A DNA stretch of 64,000 bases from Flavobacterium oreochromis (GCF_019565455.1 NZ_CP067377.1:1928001-1992000); one strand, 5' to 3'; shown: positions 26,984 through 36,252, counted from the first letter of the stretch. The notes: generated by a model not told the origin, from the letters alone. A program made the numbers and translations.

Positions 26984-27802
26984 TTAAAATGAGGCAAGAA
27001 ACTCCTCTTTGTCTTTGAAATTATTCTTTATGTATTCCGAAACCAAAACGCTTTTACACCTGTTTTGAACCACTAAAAGTGGTTTACTCGACATGGCTTC
27101 TTTTTGAATTTCTGCCAAAACCGCCTTGTAGTTCAGCGGTCTTTTTGAGTTCACAATTTGCTTTTCTTCCTTGATGTGTTTTTGCAATTGTTTTTTGTAC
27201 AAATCCTTTTTTTCGCTATCGGAGATTGTTATTTTTCCAGAATTATAAAGTTCGTCGTAAAGCATCCAAGCATCGCCTGAATACCCTTTTCCTTCTACAT
27301 CCGTGAAAATGTTTTTTAAAAGAAGATGTTTTGTTTTGGCTATTTCGTCTTCATTTCGAAATTCTTGTTTTAACGCGTTTATTTTCATCTTATGGTCGTA
27401 CACCCTTAACGACTCGTTTCGGTGGTCTAAAAACGCACTCAAAACCTCTCCTGCGCTAATACTATCTAATAATCTGAAAGTTTTTATATTTGAAAACTCT
27501 CTAGCAACATACATTTTGAACGCTTCTTTGATTTCTGGAATGGTTAGATTTCCGAATTTGGAAATGATAAAATCTTTAACCACCAGCATCTGGATATTCA
27601 AATCCCGCTCTTCCTCTTCGTTTGAGATTTTCAGATTCAAAAGCGTGATTAAATAATTCATCAAGCCGTCGGTCTCAGCAACATCCTCAACAGCTCGTAT
27701 TTTCGGATAATCCTCGTTAAGAACCGCCAGTAATGGTCTCGATGGCGTTTGCAGTGCTAAACCTGAATTGCTTTTTGTAGGTAGGTGTCTTTGTGTTTTC
27801 AT
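26984..27802 (-). CDS. Putative phage replication-associated protein, unknown family
   Basis: 272 residues, helical, no nucleotide-binding motif seen. It overlaps the initiator gene by 86 bases in another frame and ends 12 bases before the RuvC-like gene. Conserved features noted: LTIPEIKEAFKMYVAREFSN and a basic C-terminus. Context suggests a role in replication start or helicase handling, but I cannot name a family. Confidence 0.55.
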   Translation of the reverse strand: MKTQRHLPTKSNSGLALQTPSRPLLAVLNEDYPKIRAVEDVAETDGLMNYLITLLNLKISNEEEERDLNIQMLVVKDFIISKFGNLTIPEIKEAFKMYVAREFSNIKTFRLLDSISAGEVLSAFLDHRNESLRVYDHKMKINALKQEFRNEDEIAKTKHLLLKNIFTDVEGKGYSGDAWMLYDELYNSGKITISDSEKKDLYKKQLQKHIKEEKQIVNSKRPLNYKAVLAEIQKEAMSSKPLLVVQNRCKSVLVSEYIKNNFKDKEEFLASF

Positions 27803-28658
27803 TTGGCGTTTGTTTTACGGTTTGATTTGTAATTGCGTCAAAGTTGGACATGAGATTTTTAAGCAAAAAATGCTCTCGAAGCCATTTGTTACTCCACGCG
27901 TTTTCAAGAAATTTAGTAAACACTCGAACGGCTCGGTCTTCTGGCCAAGCAAAATCCTTTCCCTCTGATATGTCCTTTTTTTGAGACAGCGAGTAACAAT
28001 TTTCCAGAATAGTTTTTAAAATCTTGCCTTGGGCTGAATTGAAAGTCGGCTCGATGGCAAATTTTGTTTTGTAAAAGTTAAACCAAACGTTTAGCAACGA
28101 TTTCCAATGCTCTGTTGCTTTTTCTTTTTTGGCGCAACTTTTTTTTCTTTTTCTATTTTTTTTGAATTTTTAGAAGAAGCTAATTGGGGTTGATTTATTT
28201 TTTTTTGGAAGTGGCGCGTTAGCGACACAATGAGATTTAGAATTATTAATATTAATAATATCATTATCATTATCATTATCATTATCAGCGATGTTTGCGA
28301 TAAAAATATCGCAATGCGATGTTTTGCGATGCTCTGCGATTTTTTCAGCTTCTTCAAGGCTTATTTTTTTACCAATAAAATCACTGTAAATATCTGGATT
28401 CCATCTTTTTAAATTACCTATTCTACCGCTTAAGCTCTTCTTTTCTAACTCACAGTTATACTTATTTAAATCTCTTTTTAATTGTGTTTTTATAGATTCG
28501 AAAGCCATTTTTAAAACTCTATCTTCTAAAATTGGCGATTCATCATTCACATAAGAGAATAAATGTTTGACTAAAATTCCTGCTTCTTGATCCGTTAACA
28601 TATCAAAAATACCCTGCCAATCACAATATGCGACAAATGATTTTTTGTTTTCTGCCAT
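27717..28658 (-). CDS. DUF6291/DnaD-like replication initiator, frame broken twice
   Basis: Pieces: 28658 to about 28200 (MAENKKSFVAYCDWQGIFDM ... DRVLKMAFESIKTQLKRDL, the DUF6291 pattern), a Lys-rich linker read in a second frame, and 27717-28130 (ATEHWKSLLNVWFNFYKTKF, DFAWPEDRAVRVFTKFLENA). Reading the T9 at 28198-28206 as eight, plus one change near 28130, yields one protein of about 310 residues. N-terminal DUF6291 and variable C-terminal domains are common in phage initiators. A run of DNDN residues and a cluster of GCGAT sites lie within the gene, which suggests an internal origin. Function inferred. Confidence 0.65.
28238..28340. other. Candidate phage replication origin (iteron-like sites beside AT-rich tract)
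   Basis: GCGAT occurs at 28288, 28297, 28316, 28326 and 28336, and in reverse (ATCGC) at 28308. The last three are spaced 10 bases, one helical turn. Next to them, 28238-28287 is an AT-rich tract with four copies of TCATTA (28261-28284), a possible unwinding region. The whole lies inside the initiator gene, as in phage lambda O. The encoded residues there (AEHRKTSHCDIFIANIAD) are not repetitive, so the DNA repeat is not a by-product of a protein repeat. Confidence 0.5.
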
Positions 28659-28662
28659 AGTA

Positions 28663-28884
28663 TTAAAGTGTTTTTAATAGATTTGGGAATTGATTTTGTA
28701 GGTATTCTATCTCTTGACCAGATAGTTTGTGACTAGACAATAATTTGTTGTTTTCAATCTTTATTACTACCTGTTCAGATACATTTCTGAACAGGTAGTA
28801 GGTGTTGCTATGATGAAATGATCGCGCAAAGGCTATTTCGTTAACCACCGCTTTACCACGGTTAATTGCGTTTATATCGATCAT
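28663..28884 (-). CDS. Small phage protein, unknown
   Basis: 73 residues, MIDINAINRGKAVVNEIAF onward. It overlaps the helicase stop by four bases and lies four bases before the initiator. Basic and helical; no family recognised. Confidence 0.5.
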   Translation of the reverse strand: MIDINAINRGKAVVNEIAFARSFHHSNTYYLFRNVSEQVVIKIENNKLLSSHKLSGQEIEYLQNQFPNLLKTL

Positions 28885-30539
28885 GTTTTGAATAGATTAA
28901 TTACATTGTCCACAAATGTCATTTCCATATTATCAGTTGCTCCTGTTATAGTGTTGCCTATATGTCTTTTTTGCTGTATCATATTATACATATACTCGTC
29001 TATGGTATTGTTTCCTAAGAAGTAGGTACACATTACGGTATTTTTTTGCCCTATACGGTGCGCTCGATCTTCGCATTGTGCGCAATCGGCGTAGGTCCAT
29101 GGGTATTCTATAAATGCCACTCTTGAAGAAGCTGTAAGGGTGATACCTACTCCTGCAGCTTTGATATTACAAACAATCACTTTTACATCTGAATTGTTTT
29201 GAAAGCTGTCTATAGATCGCTGTTTCTCTTCTTGGCTTAATCTACCCGTGACTTCTACTGCACCTGGGAATAATTGTATAACTTCGTCAACAATAGAATG
29301 TAGGTTAGCAAACAGTATTATCTTTTCTCCTGAATCTACTATGTCTTGAACAAAGTCTTTGACTTCTTTTAGTTTTCCTTTAGCAGAAATCTGTTTCAAA
29401 GCTCCCATTTTTACCATGATTTCACCTTGTAGCTTTTTAGCTATATCAGCATCATCACAGCCTTGTTCTGCGAGCCATTTTGTAAAGTCATTTTTAGCTT
29501 TGTCGTATTCATCTTGATTAGATATCGAACAAAGAATTGTTTGTCTTTGTTTTTCTGGTAAGTCTTTTGCTACTTCCTTTTTCTCACGTCTGAAATAACA
29601 GTGTTGGTAAAGCATATAGTTGAGTTCTTTCAAATTCGAAGCTCCAGAACCACCTGCACAATATCGCTCTTTGAATACTTTTTCGCTTTTTAGCTTACCT
29701 ATAATAGCTAATTGAGGTAAGGCTTCTATAGGTCTGTTAGGCACCAAAGTACCTGTTAGTCCTATTCGGTATTTTTTACCTACTGCTAATCTTAAAGCTA
29801 TTTTGGTTTGTTGAGAGGAAGGGTTTTTCAGCCTGTGTATTTCGTCAATGATTATCGATTTAAATAGATGAATTCGTTCATCCATTATCATTTCAGAAGA
29901 TTTAAACCTTCCTTTCGGCATCGACTTTACGAAGTATTTCTTTAATGATTCATAATTGACTATAAATACCTTATTTAATCCCATTTCGTAGAATCTGTTC
30001 CAGGTATCTTTATTCTTATCTTCAAGGATTAAAGCGTCAATCCCTGTCCACATCTTCCATTCTCGTTGCCAGTTTATTTTAGTTGTCGATGGACAAACTA
30101 CAACACAAGGAAATACATCTTCACCTTTTAGGTGTGCAGCATAAATAGTAGCTAATGATTGGAGTGTTTTTCCTAATCCTTGTTCATCACCATTGATAAA
30201 CATTTTTAACTCTAAACCTCTGGCTATTCCTTGTAATTGATAAGGTCTGGGCTTGTAGCCATTTTCGCTGTTTACGATATTTAAATCGAAATCTAAATCA
30301 GGCATTGGAGGAATCGCCCCGACTATTTCGGGACGATTATCTAAAACAATCCACTCAGCTCTTGTTTGCTTCTGAACCTCCTCTAATTCCTGTTTTTTCG
30401 AATAAGGCACAACCCAAACTTTTTTTGCCCATGAAAACTTAGATCCGTCTATTTTCTTTATCTTATTTTCATTTGTGATCTTAAATCTGTCATATTCTAT
30501 GCGAATATGAAACTCTGTTGGGTGCTCAATAATCTGCAT
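28881..30539 (-). CDS. SNF2-family DNA helicase/ATPase
   Basis: 552 residues. Motifs in order: I GDEQGLGKTLQSLA (near 116), II DEIHRLKN, III GLTGTLVPNRP, and V/VI in the C-terminal RecA domain, VCNIKAAGVGITLTAS and CEDRAHRIGQ. The N-terminal 90 residues are a HARP-like or DNA-binding extension. SNF2 enzymes translocate on duplex DNA; in phages they accompany replication and recombination. The frame is complete and lies between the initiator and recombination genes. Confidence 0.92.
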   Translation of the reverse strand: MQIIEHPTEFHIRIEYDRFKITNENKIKKIDGSKFSWAKKVWVVPYSKKQELEEVQKQTRAEWIVLDNRPEIVGAIPPMPDLDFDLNIVNSENGYKPRPYQLQGIARGLELKMFINGDEQGLGKTLQSLATIYAAHLKGEDVFPCVVVCPSTTKINWQREWKMWTGIDALILEDKNKDTWNRFYEMGLNKVFIVNYESLKKYFVKSMPKGRFKSSEMIMDERIHLFKSIIIDEIHRLKNPSSQQTKIALRLAVGKKYRIGLTGTLVPNRPIEALPQLAIIGKLKSEKVFKERYCAGGSGASNLKELNYMLYQHCYFRREKKEVAKDLPEKQRQTILCSISNQDEYDKAKNDFTKWLAEQGCDDADIAKKLQGEIMVKMGALKQISAKGKLKEVKDFVQDIVDSGEKIILFANLHSIVDEVIQLFPGAVEVTGRLSQEEKQRSIDSFQNNSDVKVIVCNIKAAGVGITLTASSRVAFIEYPWTYADCAQCEDRAHRIGQKNTVMCTYFLGNNTIDEYMYNMIQQKRHIGNTITGATDNMEMTFVDNVINLFKT

Positions 30540-30564
30540 TATTCAAAAGCACTCGTTTCTTGTT

Positions 30565-31116
30565 CTACTTTCTTTTTCTTTTTGACTTAGGTTCTTCTTC
30601 GTCAAACATTTCAAGTTGCTTTCTAGGCGCTTGCTTTCCATCCATATAAAGTAAAACCTCTCTTTTCAATTCTTCAATTAAATCTGACAGCTCGCTTACA
30701 AATTTGTAATCGTTTAACGAATCAAGGTCTACTAAGTAGGTGGAAAAAGAAATTGTGTCTTTAGAAGCCAAAACTTTACCTCCAGAGAGTGAAACAAAAT
30801 TCAATCCTTTTTTATCTACTACACAGAATTCTGTCACATAGAAATTATAAAGTTTTGGTTCAATTGCATTCTCTAAAGGCCTGAACAAATAATCGTCGGG
30901 GTCGTTTATTGCATTAAGAGCCAAATCCTCGCTAATCTCTTCTGTTATGAAAGCGAAGTGAGGTATCAGCTTTCGGAATAGGTTAGCCAAATCCTCGTGA
31001 ATTGGTGCGTCGGACTGGGTCTTAATAGTATTGTTTACTTCTGTGTCTTTCTGTTCGAATTCGTAATTAAGAAACATATTATTTCGTAATGAAGCCTTTT
31101 TAATCGTGATATTCAT
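30565..31116 (-). CDS. Conserved phage protein with candidate clamp-binding motif
   Basis: 183 residues, no recognised fold. The centre is alpha/beta and the end is acidic then basic (SKRKRK). The sequence QLEMF at about residues 167-171, in a disordered tail, resembles the QL[SD]LF motif by which bacterial proteins bind the beta clamp. A phage dnaN gene lies 6.4 kb downstream. The function is unknown; the motif is a suggestion from sequence only. Confidence 0.55.
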   Translation of the reverse strand: MNITIKKASLRNNMFLNYEFEQKDTEVNNTIKTQSDAPIHEDLANLFRKLIPHFAFITEEISEDLALNAINDPDDYLFRPLENAIEPKLYNFYVTEFCVVDKKGLNFVSLSGGKVLASKDTISFSTYLVDLDSLNDYKFVSELSDLIEELKREVLLYMDGKQAPRKQLEMFDEEEPKSKRKRK

Positions 31117-31117
31117 T

Positions 31118-31411
31118 TTATTTGGGGTTAATGTTTAGAAAATAAATTTTATATCGTGTTTTAGTGTACTCAGATAGTACTGGTACACCCCACATATCTT
31201 TTAGGTCTTTTACCCTTCTTCGAAGGTCACCTACTTTGTATTTTATCAAAGCTGTGCTAGTGGTTATCTTTTCTCCGCGTAATAACGCCTGATAAACAAC
31301 TCTACATTGGTATGAAAAAAAAGGGTTGCACATATCAAAATGCTCTTGACTACCTGGTTTGTAGTCAATCCAGCTAATCTTGTACTTCTGTTGAGCATCT
31401 TGCTTTTCCAT
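31118..31411 (-). CDS. Winged-helix-like phage protein
   Basis: 97 residues. The segment VYQALLRGEKITTSTALIKY with VGDLRRRVKDLKDMWGVPV resembles a winged helix in which a short helix-turn-helix precedes a basic wing. Could bind DNA. It overlaps the preceding gene by 38 bases in another frame and ends two bases before the next. Confidence 0.55.
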   Translation of the reverse strand: MEKQDAQQKYKISWIDYKPGSQEHFDMCNPFFSYQCRVVYQALLRGEKITTSTALIKYKVGDLRRRVKDLKDMWGVPVLSEYTKTRYKIYFLNINPK

Positions 31412-31601
31412 GAATAATTTCTTTTAAGATACCAGTGTTAGAGCCACCGATGTTTGGCAATATTTCGCCTGAAATAGAGTGGTGGATAAAAGCTGTTTCC
31501 AAAACTGAACGGTTACTTTTTTTCACCAATAGGTTTTGTTTGAACTTTTCTAATTTTGAAAACGCCTGTGTGTTTTCAATCATTTGAGGTGTAATCTTCA
31601 T
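31374..31601 (-). CDS. Small phage protein, unknown
   Basis: 75 residues, MKITPQMIENTQAFSKLEK onward, no family recognised. It overlaps neighbours on both sides (four bases with the NinB-like gene, 38 with the winged-helix gene), consistent with a compact operon. Confidence 0.45.
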   Translation of the reverse strand: MKITPQMIENTQAFSKLEKFKQNLLVKKSNRSVLETAFIHHSISGEILPNIGGSNTGILKEIIHGKARCSTEVQD

Positions 31602-32041
31602 AAGTAGAGTTTATTGTTTTCGATTTGAATTTCTATCTCTTTTATGTAAGCTAAATCACTTGGTTCGGGCAGATAAATACCCGCTTCTTTAGCAGAATAA
31701 TTTCTAAACCTTTCTATAGCCTGCGTGAGTTCCGCAGTAGAAAGGTCTGCAGAACTACGCCAACTATCTCTAATCTCTCCTGTTTTTCTGTTGATAAACT
31801 CAGTATGAAAAAGGTCTTGGTTAATTTGTTTTTTGAATACTTCCTGCTTAATGTAAGCAAGTGTTTCTCCGTATTCTAAAGCATACCAAGAAAGGATAAG
31901 GTGTAGGTAATTATTTTGACTAAGAGTTCTTTTGGGGCGTTTTTCTGTAAGCTCGAAGGTTTTTCGTTGAGAAATAAGCTGTCTTATTTTGACAAGAGCT
32001 CTTTGTGTATCAATTTTCTTTTCTGAATTATAAATCATCAA
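31598..32041 (-). CDS. NinB-like recombination protein (putative)
   Basis: 147 residues with a conserved RPKRTLSQNNYLHLIL segment, then YIKQEVFKKQINQDLF and SSADLSTAELTQAIERF. The layout resembles phage NinB/Orf-type single-strand binding recombination mediators, which assist annealing proteins. It lies next to RecT, in keeping with that role. The family call is tentative. Confidence 0.5.
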   Translation of the reverse strand: MMIYNSEKKIDTQRALVKIRQLISQRKTFELTEKRPKRTLSQNNYLHLILSWYALEYGETLAYIKQEVFKKQINQDLFHTEFINRKTGEIRDSWRSSADLSTAELTQAIERFRNYSAKEAGIYLPEPSDLAYIKEIEIQIENNKLYL

Positions 32042-32778
32042 AAAGGAGTTTTATTAAAGTTTATTTCTAATCCATTAACAGCAGCGGTAACATTTTTTTG
32101 AGTTAACTCATTAATTTCTTTGACAAACTGTTTTTCATCAGAATTACTATCCGATAAGTGGATAAGCACAATGTTGTTTACTTGGCGTAAATCATTTGCT
32201 TTTAACGTTTCCTTGCAGTTAGCTAATGACATGTGTGATTTTAAGATCCTATTTCTTAAAAACTCCATTTCGCTTTCTGGACCATATTTTTGGTTAATAA
32301 TTTCTTTAGAATAGTTAGCCTCAATTATAATATTGCTAAGTCCTTTAAACAGATACTTACAATAATAAGTATCTGTTAAGAAAAGTGTTTTACCGCAATC
32401 TGGATGATCTATTAGAAACCCCAAAGGTTCCGATGCGTCATGTTTTACATCAAATGGAAGTATTTTGAAACCACCTATTTCAACTGATTCTTTGGGGGTT
32501 AAGATATTAGCTCTTTTTTCATTAAGAAGGTTTCTAGCTTTTAAAGTTCCTTTCGAAGCATAAACGTCGATACCTAATTGCATTACATCATGCATTGCTT
32601 TAGCGTGATCAAGGTGTTCATGTGTAACGATACATCCTTTTAATTTTGATAAATCAAAATCAAAGGCTTGCTTTATCTCTTTGATGTTGACTCCAGCTTC
32701 AATTAGTAGCGCCTCATTCTCATTTTCGAGAATGTAGGCATTTCCTTTCGATCCTGATCCTATTACTTTAAGTTTCAT
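32038..32778 (-). CDS. Metallo-beta-lactamase fold hydrolase (YycJ-like)
   Basis: 246 residues. The metal-binding motif is THEHLDHA (HxHxDH). Other metal-binding elements are KHDASEPLGFLI, FLTDTYYCKYLF and VLIHLSDSNSD. MBL-fold proteins of this small type are often phage-encoded beside RecT and may act as nucleases or phosphodiesterases. The substrate is unknown. It overlaps the NinB-like gene and follows recT by three bases. Confidence 0.8.
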   Translation of the reverse strand: MKLKVIGSGSKGNAYILENENEALLIEAGVNIKEIKQAFDFDLSKLKGCIVTHEHLDHAKAMHDVMQLGIDVYASKGTLKARNLLNEKRANILTPKESVEIGGFKILPFDVKHDASEPLGFLIDHPDCGKTLFLTDTYYCKYLFKGLSNIIIEANYSKEIINQKYGPESEMEFLRNRILKSHMSLANCKETLKANDLRQVNNIVLIHLSDSNSDEKQFVKEINELTQKNVTAAVNGLEINFNKTPF

Positions 32779-32780
32779 AA

Positions 32781-33647
32781 TTAGAATCCTGGTCCTTTAA
32801 ATTCAGTCTCCATAACAGCCTCGGTAGCTTGAACTTCCTCAAATTGCGTTTCTACTGCTTCTGCACTAAAGTCTAATGATTCTTTATTTGCATTTGTTTC
32901 AACTTCATGTTGAACATTTTCAGCTACTACATCTATCACCTTTTCTTCCTCTAATGGATCGTATAAAACAGAATCATCAGATGCGCTTATAAGTAATTTA
33001 CAAGTTCTGTTAAGCACTGTTTTTATTGCCATTTGGTCCGCAAAATTTTTGTGAGCTGAAGAGTTACCCCTTGAACCTCCTTGAGCCCATGCCATTTGAA
33101 TTTGATTAATACTCATAACCTCTACGTCTACAGAACCATCATTTAGTTCATAAACAGCGTAAGCTCCTTTTATTTTATTAGTACCAACACTTTCTAAAGT
33201 TTGGATGTGTTTTATTACTTTACGACGCCCTGTTTTTTGGTCTACTTCAAATTCAAAAGTATCGCCTTCAAAAATGGCATTCCCTTTGATGCTTTTAAGC
33301 TTTCCATATCTTTTTGCAATAGCAATGTTACCTGCATATGATATTGAACATTCTAATTTATCTCCGTAAGGAATAAAGTAGCATTGTTTTTTTATCGGTG
33401 ATACACCGTAGACTACCATTTTAAGCAAAGCTTCAGAAATGCTTGATTTGTCACACTTTGCAAGTAGATTATTCTTAGGGTCTGACAGAATAATGTATGC
33501 CGCTTTCAAAGCGTTTTCTACCTTATAATCTTTAGGTAAGGTCAGTTCTCCTGATTCTTGAAAAGCACTTATTTTTGAAAGCACTTGTACCGAAATATCG
33601 TTTTTTACTTTTGCCACTGCTGTAGCGTTGTTTGCTTCTGCGCTCAT
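32781..33647 (-). CDS. RecT-type single-strand annealing protein
   Basis: 288 residues. The RecT core is clear: NALKAAYIILSDPKNNLLAK, ISEALLKMVVYGVSPIKKQC, YFIPYGDKLECSISYAG and NFADQMAIKTVLNRTCKLL. The last 60 residues are a disordered Glu/Ala-rich tail. RecT anneals complementary single strands during phage recombination. It is followed by an MBL-fold protein and NinB-like protein and preceded by an SbcC-like ATPase. I see no RecE/exonuclease gene. Confidence 0.9.
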   Translation of the reverse strand: MSAEANNATAVAKVKNDISVQVLSKISAFQESGELTLPKDYKVENALKAAYIILSDPKNNLLAKCDKSSISEALLKMVVYGVSPIKKQCYFIPYGDKLECSISYAGNIAIAKRYGKLKSIKGNAIFEGDTFEFEVDQKTGRRKVIKHIQTLESVGTNKIKGAYAVYELNDGSVDVEVMSINQIQMAWAQGGSRGNSSAHKNFADQMAIKTVLNRTCKLLISASDDSVLYDPLEEEKVIDVVAENVQHEVETNANKESLDFSAEAVETQFEEVQATEAVMETEFKGPGF

Positions 33648-33664
33648 ATTTTAAATATCTAATA

Positions 33665-33859
33665 TTAATTGAATTTTAGAAATAACAGAGCATTTAACCT
33701 CTTTAAGATTAAAAGCTTGTTCTTGAATTTCTTTTTTGAATTTTGATTGTATGGACATTTGGCAGTACAATCAAAACTGCCAATTTTTACCCCGATATTT
33801 TCTTTGCAATTTTCAGCAAGTGTTCCATCGGGGTTTCTTTTTACTCTATAAGGAATCAT
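33665..33859 (-). CDS. Small Cys-containing phage protein
   Basis: 64 residues, MIPYRVKRNPDGTLAENCKE onward. Cysteines in CKE and CTAKCPYN could bind a metal. The C-terminus is Lys/Leu-rich and may be altered by an error. It overlaps the SbcC-like gene by four bases. Confidence 0.45.
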   Translation of the reverse strand: MIPYRVKRNPDGTLAENCKENIGVKIGSFDCTAKCPYNQNSKKKFKNKLLILKRLNALLFLKFN

Positions 33860-35892
33860 AACTGAGCTATTTCTAACTCTTTAGTGGTGATCCTTAATTT
33901 AGTATCATTCTCAGAAACAACTAATCTGATTAGTTGGCTTTTTGTATCAATTAAAGTATGAACACTCTCTGCGTTGTCTATGAAAATTGGAGCTGATATT
34001 CCATAAAATTCCGACAGCACATTTATAACATCTAAACCTGCGTTGATTTTTGAAGCGGTGTTTATATCTGAATAAGGAACACCGTTTACCGTAACTTCAC
34101 AAGTATCTTTAAAGCCACCATTAATTTGCTGGTCAAACATTTTGAATTTCACAAATTTGAATTTGCTATTAACAACATCTTCGAGCGCATTAACTTTTGC
34201 TTTTATGAAATTTTCAATGATGAATTGTTCTTTTTCTACATTAGCAATTTGTTGTGCTAAAGTTTTTTCTTCTTGTTGTAATTCAGCAATTCTTATTTCA
34301 GCAGATTCAATCTGTGCTTTAGTTTGAAGCTTTGATTTTAAGTTATCGATTTCGAAGACTAATGATTTTCGTTTTTCGATTAGTTCGGAATTGTCAACCG
34401 TTAGACCCACCTCTTCGTTGCTTTCTTTAAATTTTGATAACTCTATTGATTTTTCTTGATATTCTTTGTTTGAAGAAATCAATGACTCGTAGACGCATTC
34501 AAACGTCTGCATTTCAGAACTGGTTGAGTTTTCAGATTCTATTTTATAAATAATTTCTTGAAGTTGCGTTTTGGCATTTTCAACAGAACCTTTACCCGTT
34601 TCAATTCTTGCTTCAAAGGTTTTAATTTCAGCTTCTAAATTCTCTTTTTGAGCTTTAAGATTTGTGCCTTCCGCTTCAATTCGTCTAATATTAGTCAACT
34701 TAGTAGTATTGAAGTTGGTAATTGCTTGTGATTTCTTAGCTTCGATGTCTCCAGTTGGTAAAGCTTGTTTGCAGGTAGGACAAGTGCAATCATCCGTGTC
34801 GAATTCTAAAGTCTTGTTATTTTCTTCGTGCCATTGTTGGCGCTTATCTTCCATTTGCTTTTCAGTTGAAGAAATTTGATCTTCAATCCCTTCTTTCTTA
34901 GTTTTAAGCGTTTTTAATGCCGACTCATAGGATTGTAATTCCTGTTCTTTATCAGTTTTCTGCTTTACTAAAGAATCTAAAATAGAAGTATCAGATTTTA
35001 ATCTGTTTTCAGCTTCTTTTTTGGCGTTTTGCTCAATTATTTCTAAATCGCTTTTTAGATTGTTTACTCTTAATTTTTGTTCTCTCTGGGAAGCTAATTT
35101 AGAATCGAAAGCTTTGTTTACATCTGAAATTTCTAAATCAACTTTATTAAGTTGGATTTCAAGGCTTGCCTTTTGTTTCTCTAATACTTCAAAATCTTGT
35201 GCCTCTGGTTTGCCTCTAAAAACTTCATCAATTCGAGACGGAATATTTTTTAAATCCTCTTTTGCCTTTTTGATTGAGGCTAATATTTGTGCCTTATAAT
35301 CATCGAGAGTCTTTCCTTGTGTTAGTTTAGCAAGTAATTTTTCAAATGCAGAATTACCTCTTGCTACATCTTCATTTGATACCTCTCCAAAAATATCAAT
35401 CAAAAGGTTTCGTCTATCTGGCCATTTGATTGAGTTAAAATAAGTAGGTGACGTAATCATTTTGAACACTTGCTCATCAAGAAGAGTGTTTATTTTTTTA
35501 TTGAATTCGGTTATTGTCATTGGAACTTCATTCCAATACAAATCAATTTTATTCCCGCCAAATTCTCTTTCTTCATAACCTCTCTTTTTAACCCAATTTT
35601 CGCGTAATACTCTTTTAATTGTTAGAATTTCACTATCAACTATCAGTTCTGCCGAAACTTCGTGATCAATCATTGGAATTACATTACCAACTTCATCTAA
35701 AGTTTTAATTTCAAACTCTTTTCTGTCAGTAGAGTCTTTTCCAAATAATAACCATGTAAAAGCATCGGCAATTGTTGTTTTTCCTGTTCCATTTGCGCCA
35801 AGAATATCCGTTTTATTATCAAAGTCAATCGTCAAATTTTTAATTCCTTTGAAATTAATAAGTTGTATTTTTTTTATATTAATAGTCCTCAT
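33856..35892 (-). CDS. SbcC/Rad50-like AAA ATPase with zinc-hook motif
   Basis: 678 residues. Walker A is GANGTGKTT (near 33-41), after LINFKGIKNLTIDF. A long central coiled coil is interrupted by CTCPTCKQ (about 378), a CxxC zinc-hook. The C-terminus has ESVHTLIDTKSQLIRLVVSE in the Walker B region. SbcC-type proteins work with a nuclease (SbcD) in double-strand break processing; no SbcD is seen, so partnership with host SbcD or independent action is possible. First large gene of the recombination block. Confidence 0.85.
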   Translation of the reverse strand: MRTINIKKIQLINFKGIKNLTIDFDNKTDILGANGTGKTTIADAFTWLLFGKDSTDRKEFEIKTLDEVGNVIPMIDHEVSAELIVDSEILTIKRVLRENWVKKRGYEEREFGGNKIDLYWNEVPMTITEFNKKINTLLDEQVFKMITSPTYFNSIKWPDRRNLLIDIFGEVSNEDVARGNSAFEKLLAKLTQGKTLDDYKAQILASIKKAKEDLKNIPSRIDEVFRGKPEAQDFEVLEKQKASLEIQLNKVDLEISDVNKAFDSKLASQREQKLRVNNLKSDLEIIEQNAKKEAENRLKSDTSILDSLVKQKTDKEQELQSYESALKTLKTKKEGIEDQISSTEKQMEDKRQQWHEENNKTLEFDTDDCTCPTCKQALPTGDIEAKKSQAITNFNTTKLTNIRRIEAEGTNLKAQKENLEAEIKTFEARIETGKGSVENAKTQLQEIIYKIESENSTSSEMQTFECVYESLISSNKEYQEKSIELSKFKESNEEVGLTVDNSELIEKRKSLVFEIDNLKSKLQTKAQIESAEIRIAELQQEEKTLAQQIANVEKEQFIIENFIKAKVNALEDVVNSKFKFVKFKMFDQQINGGFKDTCEVTVNGVPYSDINTASKINAGLDVINVLSEFYGISAPIFIDNAESVHTLIDTKSQLIRLVVSENDTKLRITTKELEIAQL

Positions 35893-35921
35893 ATATGTTT
35901 GTTTTTAAGTTGATTTTGTGA

Positions 35922-36035
35922 TTAATACCATTTATTTGTTTTTTTGTATATCCAGTATAGAAGATTGAATATTCCTAAAAAAATTATACCCGAGATGCAT
36001 AAGTAAATTATTCCTTCTATGAATTCCTCTTGCAT
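35922..36035 (-). CDS. Single-span membrane peptide (37 residues)
   Basis: MQEEFIEGIIYLCISGIIFL onward to TAA at 35922, one base after the stop of the upstream gene. A hydrophobic stretch of about 22 residues followed by a basic end. No family recognised; part of the early operon. Confidence 0.4.
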   Translation of the reverse strand: MQEEFIEGIIYLCISGIIFLGIFNLLYWIYKKTNKWY

Positions 36036-36036
36036 T

Positions 36037-36252
36037 TTAAAACCAATTTAAATCACTAAATTCATAATCATCAATCATTTCGTTGAATTGAGGCAGTTTC
36101 CATCTAAAAGCAATTGTCAATAATTCAAAAGCTTTTTGTTCATTATCAGTAGCATCGAATTCTTTTCTGATAATTTTACCTAAAAGATCCTTGGATTTGT
36201 CATTGCTAACTTGAGTATGTACAAGTTGTTGCAATATTTGTATCTTTGTCAT
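36037..36252 (-). CDS. Small early phage protein, unknown
   Basis: 71 residues, MTKIQILQQLVHTQVSNDK onward, acidic at the end. Helical. It is the third gene of the early operon. No family recognised. Confidence 0.5.
   Translation of the reverse strand: MTKIQILQQLVHTQVSNDKSKDLLGKIIRKEFDATDNEQKAFELLTIAFRWKLPQFNEMIDDYEFSDLNWF

Noticed and set aside
28261..28287. TCATTA tandem hexamer as a phase-variation tract
   Set aside because: The unit is six bases, so changes in copy number keep the frame. It more likely serves as linker and AT-rich tract.
28091..28357. An 88-codon frame rich in Ile/Met repeats
   Set aside because: It is the TCATTA repeat read in another frame joined to the true Lys-rich linker of the initiator. 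Not a separate membrane gene.
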